Shown: positions 39,312 to 49,443, counted from the stretch's first letter. The stretch: DNA of 64,000 bases from Akkermansiaceae bacterium (GCA_024233115.1 JACKQB010000001.1:496001-560000); one strand, 5' to 3'. The notes: generated from the sequence alone by a model not told the origin. Made by a program: numbers and translations.

Positions 39312-42300
39312 TTAGTAGCCGAGCCACGGGCCGAGCCATTTTTCGGCTTCATCCATGGTCCATCCCTTGCGTTTGGCGTAGTCTTCCACCTGGTCTTTCT
39401 GCAGATCGCTGATGGCAAAATACTTGCTTTCGGGGTGGGAGAAAAGCAGACCCGAAACGGCGGCGCCAGGGTGCATCGCACAGGATTCGGTGAGGGCGAC
39501 GTCGGTCTGTTGGGTGGCGTTCAGTAGTTTAAACAGGGCTTTCTTTTCCGTGTGGTCGGGCTGGGACGGATAACCTGGAGCCGGGCGGATACCCCGGTAG
39601 ATCTCCTTGATCAGCTCGTTGTGGTTAAACTCGTTAGGACGTTCATATCCCCATGCGACGCGGGCACGATGGTGCAGGAGTTCGGCAAAGGCTTCGGCCA
39701 GACGGTCGGCAATGGCCTGCACCATGATGGCGGAGTCCACTTCATGTTTTTCCCGCAGCTCCGCAGCCCAGTCGTCTGCACCATGGATACCCACCACAAA
39801 GCCACCGATGTGGTCTGTGACGGCGGTTTGCAACCGCCTCGTCTGACTTGGCGGTTGCAAACCGCCGTCACGGACAAAATCACTCAACGCGTAGTTGGGT
39901 TTGCCGGAGGATTTTTCAAGCTGCTGCCTCAGGGTGTGGAAGGTGACGCCGTGATCGGGTAGGACGATGTCGTCGCCCTCGGAATAGGCGGGGAAAAATC
40001 CATAGATGCCCTTGGCTTTGAACCGTTTGGATTCGATGATGTCTTCCAGCAGTTCCTGGGCATCGGCGTAGAGTTTTTGGGCAACTTCCGCTGCCTCCGC
40101 ATTCCTGGTTTTTAGGGTTTGGGTTTCCCTGTCCCAAACACCGCGGAGTTCCCAGGCATGGAAGAAGGGGGTCCAGTCGATGTAATCAACCAACTCACGG
40201 AGCGACTGGTTTTCGATGACCCGGGTGCCGGTGAATTCAGGTTGGGCAGGTTGATAGTCGTCCCAGTTGAACTTAGGGGCGTTATTACGCGCTTTTTCGA
40301 GGCTAACAGTAGCCTTGTCCTTGTTGTTGAAATTGGCTCTGAGCTTTTTGTGTTTAGCATTATTCTCAGCGACCAGCTTGTCATGCCCGTCCTCGCTGAG
40401 CAGTGCGGTGGTCACGGGAACCGAGCGTGAGGCGTCGAGTACGTGAATGACCGGGCCGCTGTAGTGCGGGGCGATTTTCACGGCGGTGTGCGCCGGGCTT
40501 GTTGTGGCACCTCCTAACAAAATAGGGGTCTTGAGTCCGCGTCGTTCCATTTCCCTGGCGATATTGACCATTTCATCGAGTGATGGAGTGATCAGGCCGG
40601 AGAGGCCGATGACATCGGCGCGTTTTTCAGCGGCGATCTCGAGGATTTTTTCGCAGGGGACCATGACCCCGAGGTCGATGACATCGAAGCCGTTGCAGGC
40701 GAGGACGACGCCGACAATGTTTTTGCCAATATCGTGCACGTCACCTTTGACGGTAGCCATGACGATACGACCGGCGGTCATGGATTTCTCCGCTTCCTCA
40801 CGGGCATGATGCTCGGTCAGTGAGCTGTCCTTTGCCATCATCGCTGCCGCGATGGAGGTGATCTTGATCTGCTTCTCCTCCTCCATAAACGGCTCGAGGT
40901 GGGCAACGGACTTTTTCATCACACGGGCTGATTTCACCACCTGGGGCAGGAACATCTTCCCGGCCCCAAAGAGGTCGCCTACAACCCCCATGCCATCCAT
41001 CAGCGGACCTTCGATGACCTTGAGCGGAATCTTGTACTTGAGCCGGGCTTCCTCGGTGTCTTCGACAATAAACGTATCGATACCCCGGAGAAGCGCGTGT
41101 TCGAGGCGCTTTTCCACCGACAGCTCACGCCACTTGAGATCGGTTTCCTGGGCTTTCTTTTTAACACCCTTGAATTGCTCCGCAAAGTCGAGCAGCCGTT
41201 CAGTCGCACCCGGGTCACGGTTGAGCAGTACGTCCTCGACGTGTTTAAGCATCTCCGGTTTGATCTCATCGTAGACTTCCAGCATGCCGGCATTGACGAT
41301 ACCCATATCCATACCCGCCTTACCGGCGTGGTAAAGGAAGGCGGAGTGCATCGCCTCGCGCACCGGGTTGTTGCCACGGAAGGAGAAGGAGACGTTGGAG
41401 ACGCCGCCGGAAACCTTGGCTCCGGGGAGGTTCTCCTTGATCCACTTGGTGGCTTGGAAAAAATCAACGGCGTAGTTGTTGTGTTCCTCAATGCCAGTGG
41501 CGACGGTAAGTATGTTAGGGTCGAAGATGATGTCCTGCGGATTGAATCCCACTTCATCGACTAAAACGCGGTAAGCGCGTTCGCAGATGCGGATTTTCTC
41601 TTCGTAGGAAGCGGCCTGGCCATTTTCGTCAAAGGCCATCACGACCGCTGCGGCGCCGAACTTCATGATGGTGCGGGCGTGGGATTTAAATGCCTCCTCA
41701 CCTTCCTTGAGGGAGATGGAATTGACAATGCCCTTGCCCTGAAGACACTTCAGGCCAGCATGGAGAATCTCCCATTTTGATGAATCCACCGTGATCGGCA
41801 CCTTGGTGATGTCGGGCTCCGATTGCACAAGGTTCAAGAAACGGGTCATCATTTCGACACCGTCGATCAGTCCGTCGTCAAAGCAGATATCGATCACCGG
41901 GGCACCATTTTCAACCTGTTGACGCGCCACACTGAGAGCGTCTTCGAGTCGGTCCTCCTGGATCATTTTCCTGAAAACAGGTGAACCGGCAACGTTGGTG
42001 CGCTCGCCGATCATGAGGAAGTTTTTATCGGCCGAGTGGTTATACGCTTCGGTTCCGGAGAGTCGGAGCAGTGGCTCGATGGTCGGGCGTTTGCGCGGTG
42101 TGACTCCCTTGACGGCGCGGGCGATAGCCTCGATGTGTTCGGGTGTGTTGCCACAGCAACCACCGGCGAGGTTGATAAAGCCGGCCTCGGAGAAGTCGCG
42201 CAGCTTGTCATACATGTCATCGGGTAAAAACGGAAAACCGGTTGGCGCCAGCGGGTCGGGCATACCGGCATTCGGGTAGCAGGAGACAAAGCTTTCAGCC

Positions 42301-43172
42301 ACCCGGCTGAGTTCGGAAATAAACGGGCGCATCTCATCGGGGCCGAGCGAGCAGTTCAGTCCCACGGCAAGCGGTTTGACATGTGCCACGGCATTCCAGA
42401 GGGCCTCGACTTTTTGTGCCGAGATCATCGTTTCCCCTCCTCTGCCGACAGCGGCGGAGATGATGATGGGGAGCTTGAAGCCACCTTCTTCAAAAACATC
42501 CTGGCAGGCAACAAGGGCGGCCTTCGAGTTCAGGGCGTCGAAAATGGTTTCGACCATCAGGATATCCACACCACCCTCCACAAGGGCGAGAATCTGGCGT
42601 TTGTAATCCTCGTAGACCTGATCAAATGTCACCGTCCGGAAACCCGGATCATCGGGGTCCACGGCGGCGTTGTTCAGACCCACAGTCATCGGTCCGATAG
42701 AGCCGGCGACGTAGCGTTTTACCCCGGTGGCTTCGGTGACATCGTCACATGCCTTGCGTGCCAGTTGCGCAGATTCCACATTGAGGTCCCAGGCGAGCTG
42801 CTTGAGGAACTCGTTATCGAGCACTTTTTGATAGAAATCAGGATCTTTCCGCCCCTCGCCGGATTCGCGCGGGTCCTCGACAAAAAACTCCGACTGCGCA
42901 ATCGACGTTCCGGAAAAGGAATTGGTCTCGATAATATCCGAGCCCGCTTTGAGGAAGCGGTGGTGAATATCCAGAATGACATCGGGTCGGGTCAGGGTGA
43001 GGATATCCCCGTTGTTCAGCAGATCCTTGGGCGCATCCTTGAATCTCTCGCCCCGGGCGTCCGCCTCCTTCAATCCATATCCACGGATCGTTGTTCCCAT
43101 GGCTCCATCGAGCATCAGGATACGTTGCTCGAGAGCTGCGGTGAGTTCGGTGGTCGCGTCTGGTCTTGGCAT
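39312..43172 (-). CDS. metH: Cobalamin-dependent methionine synthase
   Basis: 1286 residues from MPRPDATTELTAALE; 30 further codons upstream are open but unlikely. Domains in order: homocysteine-binding barrel (about 1-340, zinc Cys in GLNCSLG and GGCCGN), pterin-binding barrel (about 365-630, FLMIGERTNVAGSPVF), cobalamin-binding domains (about 660-900, VKGDVHDIGKNIVGVVLACN with the cobalt-ligating His) and the activation domain (about 950-1286, ESCAMHPGAAVSG, QKDQVEDYAKRKG). Residues about 1101-1119 (DGGLQPPSQTRRLQTAVT) replace a short linker after LSDFV and are encoded by a palindromic repeat. It methylates homocysteine from methyltetrahydrofolate. Confidence 0.97.
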   Translation of the reverse strand: MPRPDATTELTAALEQRILMLDGAMGTTIRGYGLKEADARGERFKDAPKDLLNNGDILTLTRPDVILDIHHRFLKAGSDIIETNSFSGTSIAQSEFFVEDPRESGEGRKDPDFYQKVLDNEFLKQLAWDLNVESAQLARKACDDVTEATGVKRYVAGSIGPMTVGLNNAAVDPDDPGFRTVTFDQVYEDYKRQILALVEGGVDILMVETIFDALNSKAALVACQDVFEEGGFKLPIIISAAVGRGGETMISAQKVEALWNAVAHVKPLAVGLNCSLGPDEMRPFISELSRVAESFVSCYPNAGMPDPLAPTGFPFLPDDMYDKLRDFSEAGFINLAGGCCGNTPEHIEAIARAVKGVTPRKRPTIEPLLRLSGTEAYNHSADKNFLMIGERTNVAGSPVFRKMIQEDRLEDALSVARQQVENGAPVIDICFDDGLIDGVEMMTRFLNLVQSEPDITKVPITVDSSKWEILHAGLKCLQGKGIVNSISLKEGEEAFKSHARTIMKFGAAAVVMAFDENGQAASYEEKIRICERAYRVLVDEVGFNPQDIIFDPNILTVATGIEEHNNYAVDFFQATKWIKENLPGAKVSGGVSNVSFSFRGNNPVREAMHSAFLYHAGKAGMDMGIVNAGMLEVYDEIKPEMLKHVEDVLLNRDPGATERLLDFAEQFKGVKKKAQETDLKWRELSVEKRLEHALLRGIDTFIVEDTEEARLKYKIPLKVIEGPLMDGMGVVGDLFGAGKMFLPQVVKSARVMKKSVAHLEPFMEEEKQIKITSIAAAMMAKDSSLTEHHAREEAEKSMTAGRIVMATVKGDVHDIGKNIVGVVLACNGFDVIDLGVMVPCEKILEIAAEKRADVIGLSGLITPSLDEMVNIAREMERRGLKTPILLGGATTSPAHTAVKIAPHYSGPVIHVLDASRSVPVTTALLSEDGHDKLVAENNAKHKKLRANFNNKDKATVSLEKARNNAPKFNWDDYQPAQPEFTGTRVIENQSLRELVDYIDWTPFFHAWELRGVWDRETQTLKTRNAEAAEVAQKLYADAQELLEDIIESKRFKAKGIYGFFPAYSEGDDIVLPDHGVTFHTLRQQLEKSSGKPNYALSDFVRDGGLQPPSQTRRLQTAVTDHIGGFVVGIHGADDWAAELREKHEVDSAIMVQAIADRLAEAFAELLHHRARVAWGYERPNEFNHNELIKEIYRGIRPAPGYPSQPDHTEKKALFKLLNATQQTDVALTESCAMHPGAAVSGLLFSHPESKYFAISDLQKDQVEDYAKRKGWTMDEAEKWLGPWLGY
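39818..39870. repeat. TTTGCAA-core palindromic element, copy D, inside metH
   Basis: Perfect 21-bp arms: TGACGGCGGTTTGCAACCGCC at 39818-39838 less its last base reads TGACGGCGGTTTGCAACCGC, and the exact complement is at 39850-39870. An 11-base loop separates them. The element is read through in the metH frame. It has the same arms, one mismatch apart, as copy E at 49825-49899. Confidence 0.9.
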
Positions 43173-43307
43173 GGTTTGGATCGATGTATGTAGGGTTGAA
43201 ATAGAATGAAATGTCGTTCGGCGGCGTGAATCTAGGTGCAAATCACGAGAAAACAAGAACAAATCTACATATCTTGATATCTTGATTTGTTTGTCGCGGT
43301 GGGGTAA

Positions 43308-44810
43308 TTGGATAAGACTGCCGCTGTGAATCCTGTGAGGAAGAAAAGCGGCTGGAGTCTGGCTGATTTGGTCGATTTCGAAGCCCTGCTGGGAAATATC
43401 AAACCATGGAAACAGGCGTGGCGCGCTGGTGTGAGGGAGGAGGTGGAGTCTGCCGCTCCCGGCACCGAAAAAGCGCGCCGCAGGCTGGGGTTGCGATGGA
43501 TGCTGGAGGATGTGCGGGGTGAGGTGTCGATTGGAGCCAGGGTGACAGCATCCGCCAGAATGCTCAGCGTGGTCATCGCGGTGGTGATGTTTCTGATAGG
43601 CGTGGGGGTGGTCCGTGGTTTGCTAACAGAGTTCACCTATGTGGAATGGCAGTTGGTTGCGGCCCCGGAGGGCACCGTGGCTACCCGGGTGGATGACCCG
43701 GTGGCACTAGAGCATGTCACGGCAAAGGCGAGGGGATACAACGTATGGATTTTGCTCGCGGTGACACTGGGCTTGCAGTGGTGTTTTCTTCTGGCTGGAG
43801 TGTCAGGATACTGGCTGTGGCGGAAATGGTCGGGCTCGCTGACGATCTTTGAAAGTGGCATCGAGTGGTTGGTCAGAAAGGCGAGCGGAGGGAGGATGGA
43901 TTCCGCCGTCTGGACCCAACTGAAGCGCCGGGTTAGTGGTGGGCGCAGTGTGTTGGCCTGGCGGCTCACCCGATTGTTGCAGGCTGGTGGAGTCGGGTAT
44001 AACGTGGGTTTGTTAGTCGGCCTGTTCGGGTGCCTTTGGTTTCTGAATGTCGGCTACTACTGGGAGACCTCATTGCCGCAGTTTGGCCAGGAAAGCCTGA
44101 ACCAGGTGACCCGGGTCATGTCGTGGCCGACGGGTGAGCATTTGCCGGGAGAGCGGACCGTGGAAATGACCCGGCTTGGCGCGAAGCCGGACCTGTACCG
44201 GTTTTTCGCAGGATTGGCTCATTCGGTTTCTCCAAGGCAACAGGCAAACCTGGATTGGTCGATCTTCTTTTTTGTATCCCTCGTCATCTATGGACTGTTA
44301 CCCCGACTGCTGATGTGGTTTGGCGCGTGGTGGATGGAGCGAAGGGTTCTAGCGGGTCTCGATTTCCAGGAATCCCATCACCGCTCGCTATGGAGGGAAG
44401 CGACCAACGTTGAGCGGGGCGAAGTAAAATCGGGCCAGGCCGATGGGGTGGTGATCCTTGATGTCGGGGGATTGGAAATAGAGACCGGCGAATTGCGCCC
44501 GTATTGCCTGCAGAAGCTCCGCGTCAATCCGGAGGCACGTTACTCACTGGGAACCCTGGACGAGGAAGGTGAGGTGAAAGCGCTGCAAGCTGCCCGCGAT
44601 GCCGCGATGGGTGTGGTGTTTTTAGTGGAAGGTTGGAATTTGAGTCCGAAACAAATGGCCGTCCATCATGCCCAAGTCCGCTCAGCCATCGGTGCTGATC
44701 ACATGATACGATACCTCGTGTTAGGAAATGATGAGGAGCTGAAACAATGGTCGGCATTTGTCGATGGCCTCCGGGACAGTGAGGCTGAGGTGTTTCACTT
44801 CAGAAAGTAG
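43308..44810 (+). CDS. DUF2868 membrane protein
   Basis: 500 residues from a TTG start; a GTG at 43326 is an alternative. Four or more TM segments: SARMLSVVIAVVMFLIGVGV, WILLAVTLGLQWCFLLAGVS, GVGYNVGLLVGLFGCLWFLN and WSIFFFVSLVIYGLLPRLLM. A cytoplasmic C-terminal domain follows (about 375-500). DUF2868 proteins are usually encoded next to a DUF3482 GTPase, as here (92-base gap), and act in an unknown membrane process. The 5' flank to metH holds a short tandem TATCTTGA repeat at 43269-43285. Confidence 0.8.
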   Translation: MDKTAAVNPVRKKSGWSLADLVDFEALLGNIKPWKQAWRAGVREEVESAAPGTEKARRRLGLRWMLEDVRGEVSIGARVTASARMLSVVIAVVMFLIGVGVVRGLLTEFTYVEWQLVAAPEGTVATRVDDPVALEHVTAKARGYNVWILLAVTLGLQWCFLLAGVSGYWLWRKWSGSLTIFESGIEWLVRKASGGRMDSAVWTQLKRRVSGGRSVLAWRLTRLLQAGGVGYNVGLLVGLFGCLWFLNVGYYWETSLPQFGQESLNQVTRVMSWPTGEHLPGERTVEMTRLGAKPDLYRFFAGLAHSVSPRQQANLDWSIFFFVSLVIYGLLPRLLMWFGAWWMERRVLAGLDFQESHHRSLWREATNVERGEVKSGQADGVVILDVGGLEIETGELRPYCLQKLRVNPEARYSLGTLDEEGEVKALQAARDAAMGVVFLVEGWNLSPKQMAVHHAQVRSAIGADHMIRYLVLGNDEELKQWSAFVDGLRDSEAEVFHFRK

Positions 44811-44856
44811 CGTCCCGCAGGCGCGGGATCGACACCCCAGGGAATAATCATCCCAA

Positions 44857-44884
44857 TTCTGCCGACGGCTTGCAAAGCTGTCCT
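44857..44884. repeat. TTTGCAA-core palindromic element, half copy C
   Basis: CTGCCGACGGCTTGCAAAGC followed by TGTCCTAC is the right arm of the element seen at 264-333 and 59800-59869. The left arm is missing; a separate small hairpin TCCCGC/GCGGGA lies upstream (about 44813-44826). It sits between the DUF2868 gene and the GTPase gene. Confidence 0.7.
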
Positions 44885-44907
44885 ACCCTGCCTAGACTGC
44901 CGTGCGA

Positions 44908-46389
44908 ATGAGTGACCGTGATACAAGACCTCCTGCCCAGGACGTGCCCGTTTTTGCCGTCGTGGGCAAAGTCAACATGGGCAAGTCCTCAGTGTTAGCG
45001 ACTTTGCTGGAAGTGGATGACGACCGGATTATCCGTATCAGTGCCACGCCGGGCGAAACGACACAATGCCAGGTGCTTCCCCTGGAGTTCGACGGACAGG
45101 AGTGTATCCGCTTCATCGATACCCCCGGTTTTTCCCGACCCATCGAAGCCATGCGCGAGATCCAACGTATTGCCGGGCACAGCCCTCCGGGGCTTGAGGC
45201 GGTCAAAACCTTCGTGGCGGAAAACAAAGAATCGGGGGAGTTTGATGATGAATGTCTGTTGTTAGGTCCCTTGGTGGACGGGGCAGGCCTGCTCTATATC
45301 ATTGACCCCAGCAAACCCTTGCGTGATGAGTTTATCGCCGAAATGGAAATCCTGCGATGGACAGGACGCCGCCGCATGGCGCTCTTGAATGCCAAGGAGG
45401 ATACCAATGATCATGAGCGAGCTTGGAGGGATCGACTCGGCAGTTACTTCAATTTGGTGAGAACCTTTAACGCCCATCACGCCAGATTCGATGAGCGGCG
45501 AAGGCTGTTGAAATCGCTCCTGGAAATTGACGAGGAACACGCGGGCGTAATTGGATCGACCATCCGTTTCCTCGACGACGAGTGGCGGCAGCGCAGAGAG
45601 GAAAGTGCCGAGGTCATCGTGGATGTGCTTGAAAAGGTGATGTTGCTTCGAGAGACACGCGTGCTCGATGAGCGTGATCTCGAAGTCGCCCATCGTCGTG
45701 AACGGGTGATGGATGAGATGGCGGCGGCCTATTACCAGCGCGTCACCACGATGGTGAAACAAGGGGTTGATCGCTTGCTCAAGATTTACCGTCACCACCT
45801 TGTCCAAATCGACTGGGAGGAGTTCGGGTTTGAAAACATTGATCTCGAAGCCGCGGAAACATGGTCGAAGTGGGGGCTCTCCCGCAGTCAGCTCGCGTGG
45901 GCGGGTGGTGCTGCTGGTGCCGCTGCCGGGGTCGCGGTCGACGTGGGCACCGGTGGACTGACCCATGGTGCCGGCACGTTGGTAGGCACACTTGCCGGAG
46001 CTGCGGCCGCCTTTTTCAAAGGCAATGAATTGCCTGATCTGAAAGTGGATGTCCGCGGAGGTGTCAAGCTTCAGAGTGGCGAAGGGAGGAAATTGGAACT
46101 CGGTCCGCCGAAAAACGAAAACTTCCCCTGGATCGTGTTAGACAGGCTGTTGGTGACATTCCGTGAGATCCAGAACCGCGCCCATGGCCGGCGCGACAAA
46201 CAGCTCCTCAGCGGTGGGGAAGGTATGGTCAAGCAGATGGGCGCCAGCCAACGAAGCGCGCTTACAAAATGGCTGACCAGCTGTGCCAAAGGTGAGCCGG
46301 ATCGTGGTATGGAGCCGGAAGTTTTCAGTCTATTGGTTGCGACACTTGAAGAAGTGGAGCAGAGTGATGAATTAAAACGGGATGAGTAA
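44908..46389 (+). CDS. DUF3482-type GTPase, partner of DUF2868
   Basis: 493 residues from MSDRDTRPPAQ; a GTG two codons earlier is possible. The G domain occupies about 14-190: P-loop VVGKVNMGKSS, G2 region ISATPGETTQ, G3 FIDTPGFSRP, and ALLNAKEDTND as the G4-like site. The middle is a long helical region (about 230-310). A Gly/Ala-rich segment (AWAGGAAGAAAGVAVDVGTG, then THGAGTLVGTLAGAAAAFF) looks membrane-inserting, as in DUF3482 proteins. It overlaps ydbH by 8 bases, so it belongs to the same operon. Confidence 0.82.
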   Translation: MSDRDTRPPAQDVPVFAVVGKVNMGKSSVLATLLEVDDDRIIRISATPGETTQCQVLPLEFDGQECIRFIDTPGFSRPIEAMREIQRIAGHSPPGLEAVKTFVAENKESGEFDDECLLLGPLVDGAGLLYIIDPSKPLRDEFIAEMEILRWTGRRRMALLNAKEDTNDHERAWRDRLGSYFNLVRTFNAHHARFDERRRLLKSLLEIDEEHAGVIGSTIRFLDDEWRQRREESAEVIVDVLEKVMLLRETRVLDERDLEVAHRRERVMDEMAAAYYQRVTTMVKQGVDRLLKIYRHHLVQIDWEEFGFENIDLEAAETWSKWGLSRSQLAWAGGAAGAAAGVAVDVGTGGLTHGAGTLVGTLAGAAAAFFKGNELPDLKVDVRGGVKLQSGEGRKLELGPPKNENFPWIVLDRLLVTFREIQNRAHGRRDKQLLSGGEGMVKQMGASQRSALTKWLTSCAKGEPDRGMEPEVFSLLVATLEEVEQSDELKRDE

Positions 46390-49174
46390 AAAGCAGACAG
46401 ATGAGACTGTGGCTGACAAGCCACGCCGAGGGTGGCGATGGCTCAAGCGGGGTATTCTGGTTAGTGTTTTACTTCTTCTGGTTGTCGTTTTGTTAGCTTG
46501 GATATTTCTCCCTCGCATAGCCGAGCGCATGATCCGACAAAAGATTGCAGACGCCGGACTGGATCAAAGCGAACTTCGTGTGGCAGACGTTGGCTGGCGA
46601 AGTGCTGTGATCGAGGATGTTTCCGTAGGCGAAGGTATGTGGTCGATGCAGGTGAGACGTCTGGAGGTGAAATATGACGCAACCGACCTCCTTAGTGGAA
46701 CAATCGAAGGTATCAGGTTGATTGATGCTAAGGTGGTCATCGATTTATCGACCGAAGAATCTCATTCTGCGCCAGAAGAAGCCGGTCAGCAAGATGAGTC
46801 GGTTGAACCCGATGCCAAAGCTTACTGGTATAAAACGGTGGTCGATGCTCTGAATCAGATTGGTGAAGTGCATGCGGAAGACGTTGATGTATGGCTCAAG
46901 AGGGATGGCAGGGAATGGCGAAGCGAGCTTGATCTCACGATTGATGATGGGGATAAGGGTCATCCCACGGTGCACCTTGAGACGGAGAGTTTTATTTTGC
47001 ACTCCTTGCTGCAAACATTCTCGGAATCGGCTGAGTGGAAATGCGATGCAAAGGTGGTGGATACTAACAAATTTATCGATTTGATCGAATTGGCGGTGGG
47101 TTACGAGGGAGCGTTGCTGCCAGAAGGAATATCGTTGGATGGGGCGACACTGAAGCACACCATGCGTGCCCAAGGAGACAAGGTTTTGCCATTTGAAATT
47201 GATGGCCTGCTGAGCGGTGTGAAATATGACGGGGGAGATAAGCCTGTGAGTATGACCTGCGATAGGGAGCTGCTGATGTCTTTGATCGTTCAGCCGACAG
47301 GAACGGGCGAAGTTCAGTTTTCTGGTAAACTTGATAGGGTGTCACTGCCATTGGACCCGTCAGCTGATTTTGAACTGAAACTGAAACCTGATACACTTCC
47401 TGATTTGGCAGTGCGCGTGGTTTGGGGTGAGCAAGCAACTCGGGTAGAAGGCGGGGTGAAGGATATGAAGTTGATCGGCGCCTATAACGGTCGGGCTGTT
47501 GATCTGGATGATATCAATCTGGATTTTGAAATGGTCGGTGGTGAATTAATCGTTCGAGGCGGGTTGACGAATGAGGGGATTAAAGTGCCTGTGAAGTATG
47601 CACACGGAATAAAGGAGGAGACCGGGAAGTGGATGATGAATGGGGAGATAATTGTTGGCCCGTTTGACCACGACCGTAATCTTCCCATGCTGAGTGCTGT
47701 GGCGGATGTGTTCGATCATGTTGCTGTGATTGGATCGAGTCGGGCGTTGGTTCAGTTTTCAACAGGATCACACAAGCCGTTTGAAGGTAGCTTGTCTGCA
47801 AAATTAACAGACGCCGAAGTCAGCGTGGAAGGGGGGAAGGTGAAAGCGTCTGGGGTAAACGGAGTCTTCAATCTCCACATCATCCCGCTACCTGATGATG
47901 ATCCTGAGCGTAAAGATCCAAGTTATTACACTTTCGATTTTACGACTAAAGAACTGAGTGTTGCGAGCAAGGATGCGCTGGATTTCGATTTGCACCATCA
48001 GGCTGAAACCCCGGTGCGGATTTCAGGGAAAGGGAATTTGGGTTCGAGCGAAACCTTGCTTACCGGAGACGTCAAGGGGCTGACTCTCCATGGCGAAAAG
48101 GAAAATCATACACTGGACCTCGAAAACACGGCATGGGGATTCGAGCTGAAGGGGGACAGGCTGGTTGCCTCCGGTTCTACGGTGATGGCAGGGAACAAGA
48201 TTCCATTTTCCTATCAACACAACCAGAAGGAGGTCGATGGCGGCTGGGAGCTGGACGGGACATTCGAGATCAAGGAAGCCGAGCTGAAAGAACCTGTCGA
48301 TAATGCCGTCATGTTTGTCGACGCCATGGCTGGTAACAAACTGGGTGGCAAGGTGTCGATGAAGATGGATTTCAGCATGGGGAGTGAGAAGGATTTCGAT
48401 GGTGTGTTTGTCGCGGCTATCGATAAAGGAACTTTGACCATGGCCGATGAAGGTCCGGTGATCGAGGGGCTCAAAGGAGATGTTAGGCTCGAATCGATGA
48501 AACAAAAATCGACCAAGGGCTTCCATCGGGTCACCGCGACCAGGATCAAGGCCTTTGATATGGAGATGAAAAACCTCCGGCTTGACTACCAGCTGCTACC
48601 GGATGGTGATATCAAGCTGCGGAACATCGTGGTGAATGCCCTGGGTGGGGAAGTCTGGCTTGATCCATTTACCCTGCCTGGAGGGGATGAGGATTATCAA
48701 TTCAAAGTCAGGGCAAAACGATTGGATATTGCGGAGCTGGCCAAACTTTTTCCTGATTTTAATGGGGCGATCACTGGTCGGATCGATGGTTTGCTACCGA
48801 TGGAAAGCGTGGGCGGAGATATCCGCCCGGGCAAAGGGGGGATGTATCTAACACCACGCACCAAAGGGAGGCTGAGATACGATGCCGGAGACAGGTTCAG
48901 CGCGGGGCTGAACCCCAAATCGGAAGAATACAAGAGGATGAAAATGCTCGAGGATTCACTGCGGAACCTTGATCTGGAGGTGCTGAGTATCCGGCTCTTC
49001 GATCCGCAGGATCAAGACAAGGCCATTGTCTTGATCCTGCGGGGGCAGGCGCACCATGTGCCGGGATCACCACCGATCCATCTCAATATCAATGGCTTTA
49101 AACCGGACGACGACACCGTTGATTTTTTTGATCTGCTGTTAAAACATCGGGATCGGTTGGATTTTGGCCTGTAA
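46382..49174 (+). CDS. ydbH: YdbH-family AsmA-like intermembrane protein
   Basis: 930 residues. N-terminal cytoplasmic basic stretch and one TM anchor (about 25-46, ILVSVLLLLVVVLLAWIFLP). A very long repetitive beta region follows (about 55-900) with the AsmA/YdbH-type pattern of alternating hydrophobic strands (VTATRIKAFDMEMKNLRLDY, LRNIVVNALGGEVWLDPF). The C-terminal block DNIRLFDPQDQDKAIVLILR-like and INGFKPDD is typical of YdbH. In E. coli YdbH joins YnbE to bridge inner and outer membrane for phospholipid transport. The two downstream genes match ynbE and ydbL. Confidence 0.85.
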   Translation: MSKKQTDETVADKPRRGWRWLKRGILVSVLLLLVVVLLAWIFLPRIAERMIRQKIADAGLDQSELRVADVGWRSAVIEDVSVGEGMWSMQVRRLEVKYDATDLLSGTIEGIRLIDAKVVIDLSTEESHSAPEEAGQQDESVEPDAKAYWYKTVVDALNQIGEVHAEDVDVWLKRDGREWRSELDLTIDDGDKGHPTVHLETESFILHSLLQTFSESAEWKCDAKVVDTNKFIDLIELAVGYEGALLPEGISLDGATLKHTMRAQGDKVLPFEIDGLLSGVKYDGGDKPVSMTCDRELLMSLIVQPTGTGEVQFSGKLDRVSLPLDPSADFELKLKPDTLPDLAVRVVWGEQATRVEGGVKDMKLIGAYNGRAVDLDDINLDFEMVGGELIVRGGLTNEGIKVPVKYAHGIKEETGKWMMNGEIIVGPFDHDRNLPMLSAVADVFDHVAVIGSSRALVQFSTGSHKPFEGSLSAKLTDAEVSVEGGKVKASGVNGVFNLHIIPLPDDDPERKDPSYYTFDFTTKELSVASKDALDFDLHHQAETPVRISGKGNLGSSETLLTGDVKGLTLHGEKENHTLDLENTAWGFELKGDRLVASGSTVMAGNKIPFSYQHNQKEVDGGWELDGTFEIKEAELKEPVDNAVMFVDAMAGNKLGGKVSMKMDFSMGSEKDFDGVFVAAIDKGTLTMADEGPVIEGLKGDVRLESMKQKSTKGFHRVTATRIKAFDMEMKNLRLDYQLLPDGDIKLRNIVVNALGGEVWLDPFTLPGGDEDYQFKVRAKRLDIAELAKLFPDFNGAITGRIDGLLPMESVGGDIRPGKGGMYLTPRTKGRLRYDAGDRFSAGLNPKSEEYKRMKMLEDSLRNLDLEVLSIRLFDPQDQDKAIVLILRGQAHHVPGSPPIHLNINGFKPDDDTVDFFDLLLKHRDRLDFGL

Positions 49175-49219
49175 TTGTGAATAATGTGGGTTAGGATACG
49201 TCCCAGTAACCAGAAGCTC

Positions 49220-49417
49220 ATGAAAGTACCGTATTGTTTTCCCCTGTTTGCCACATTCGCCGCCGTATCTGGTTTCACCAGCTGTGCCAAGGTGAAGGTG
49301 GAGCCGATCGAAGTCAAACCCATCGAGATTAACGTCAATGTCCGGGTCACGGTGCAGAAGGAGCTGGATAATTTCTTTGGTGACCTCGATGCCAAGGAAC
49401 AGAAAATCGCTAACTAA
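49220..49417 (+). CDS. ynbE: YnbE-like outer-membrane lipoprotein
   Basis: 65 residues. A short signal with a lipobox ending in Cys22 (SGFTSC) is followed by VKVEPIEVKPIEINVNVRVT, one beta-strand-rich segment, and a charged tail (QKELDNFFGDLDAKEQKIAN). Size and position, directly between ydbH and the ydbL gene, match E. coli YnbE, a lipoprotein that stacks beta strands on the YdbH C-terminus. I chose the ATG at 49220 because it opens the signal peptide. Confidence 0.8.
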   Translation: MKVPYCFPLFATFAAVSGFTSCAKVKVEPIEVKPIEINVNVRVTVQKELDNFFGDLDAKEQKIAN

Positions 49418-49443
49418 ACCCATTCACTCCACCCATTTTTGTT

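Noticed and set aside
43262..43307. SAM or cobalamin riboswitch upstream of metH
   Set aside because: The leader of metH (about 43173-43307) is short, and no conserved riboswitch core or B12 box could be recognised.
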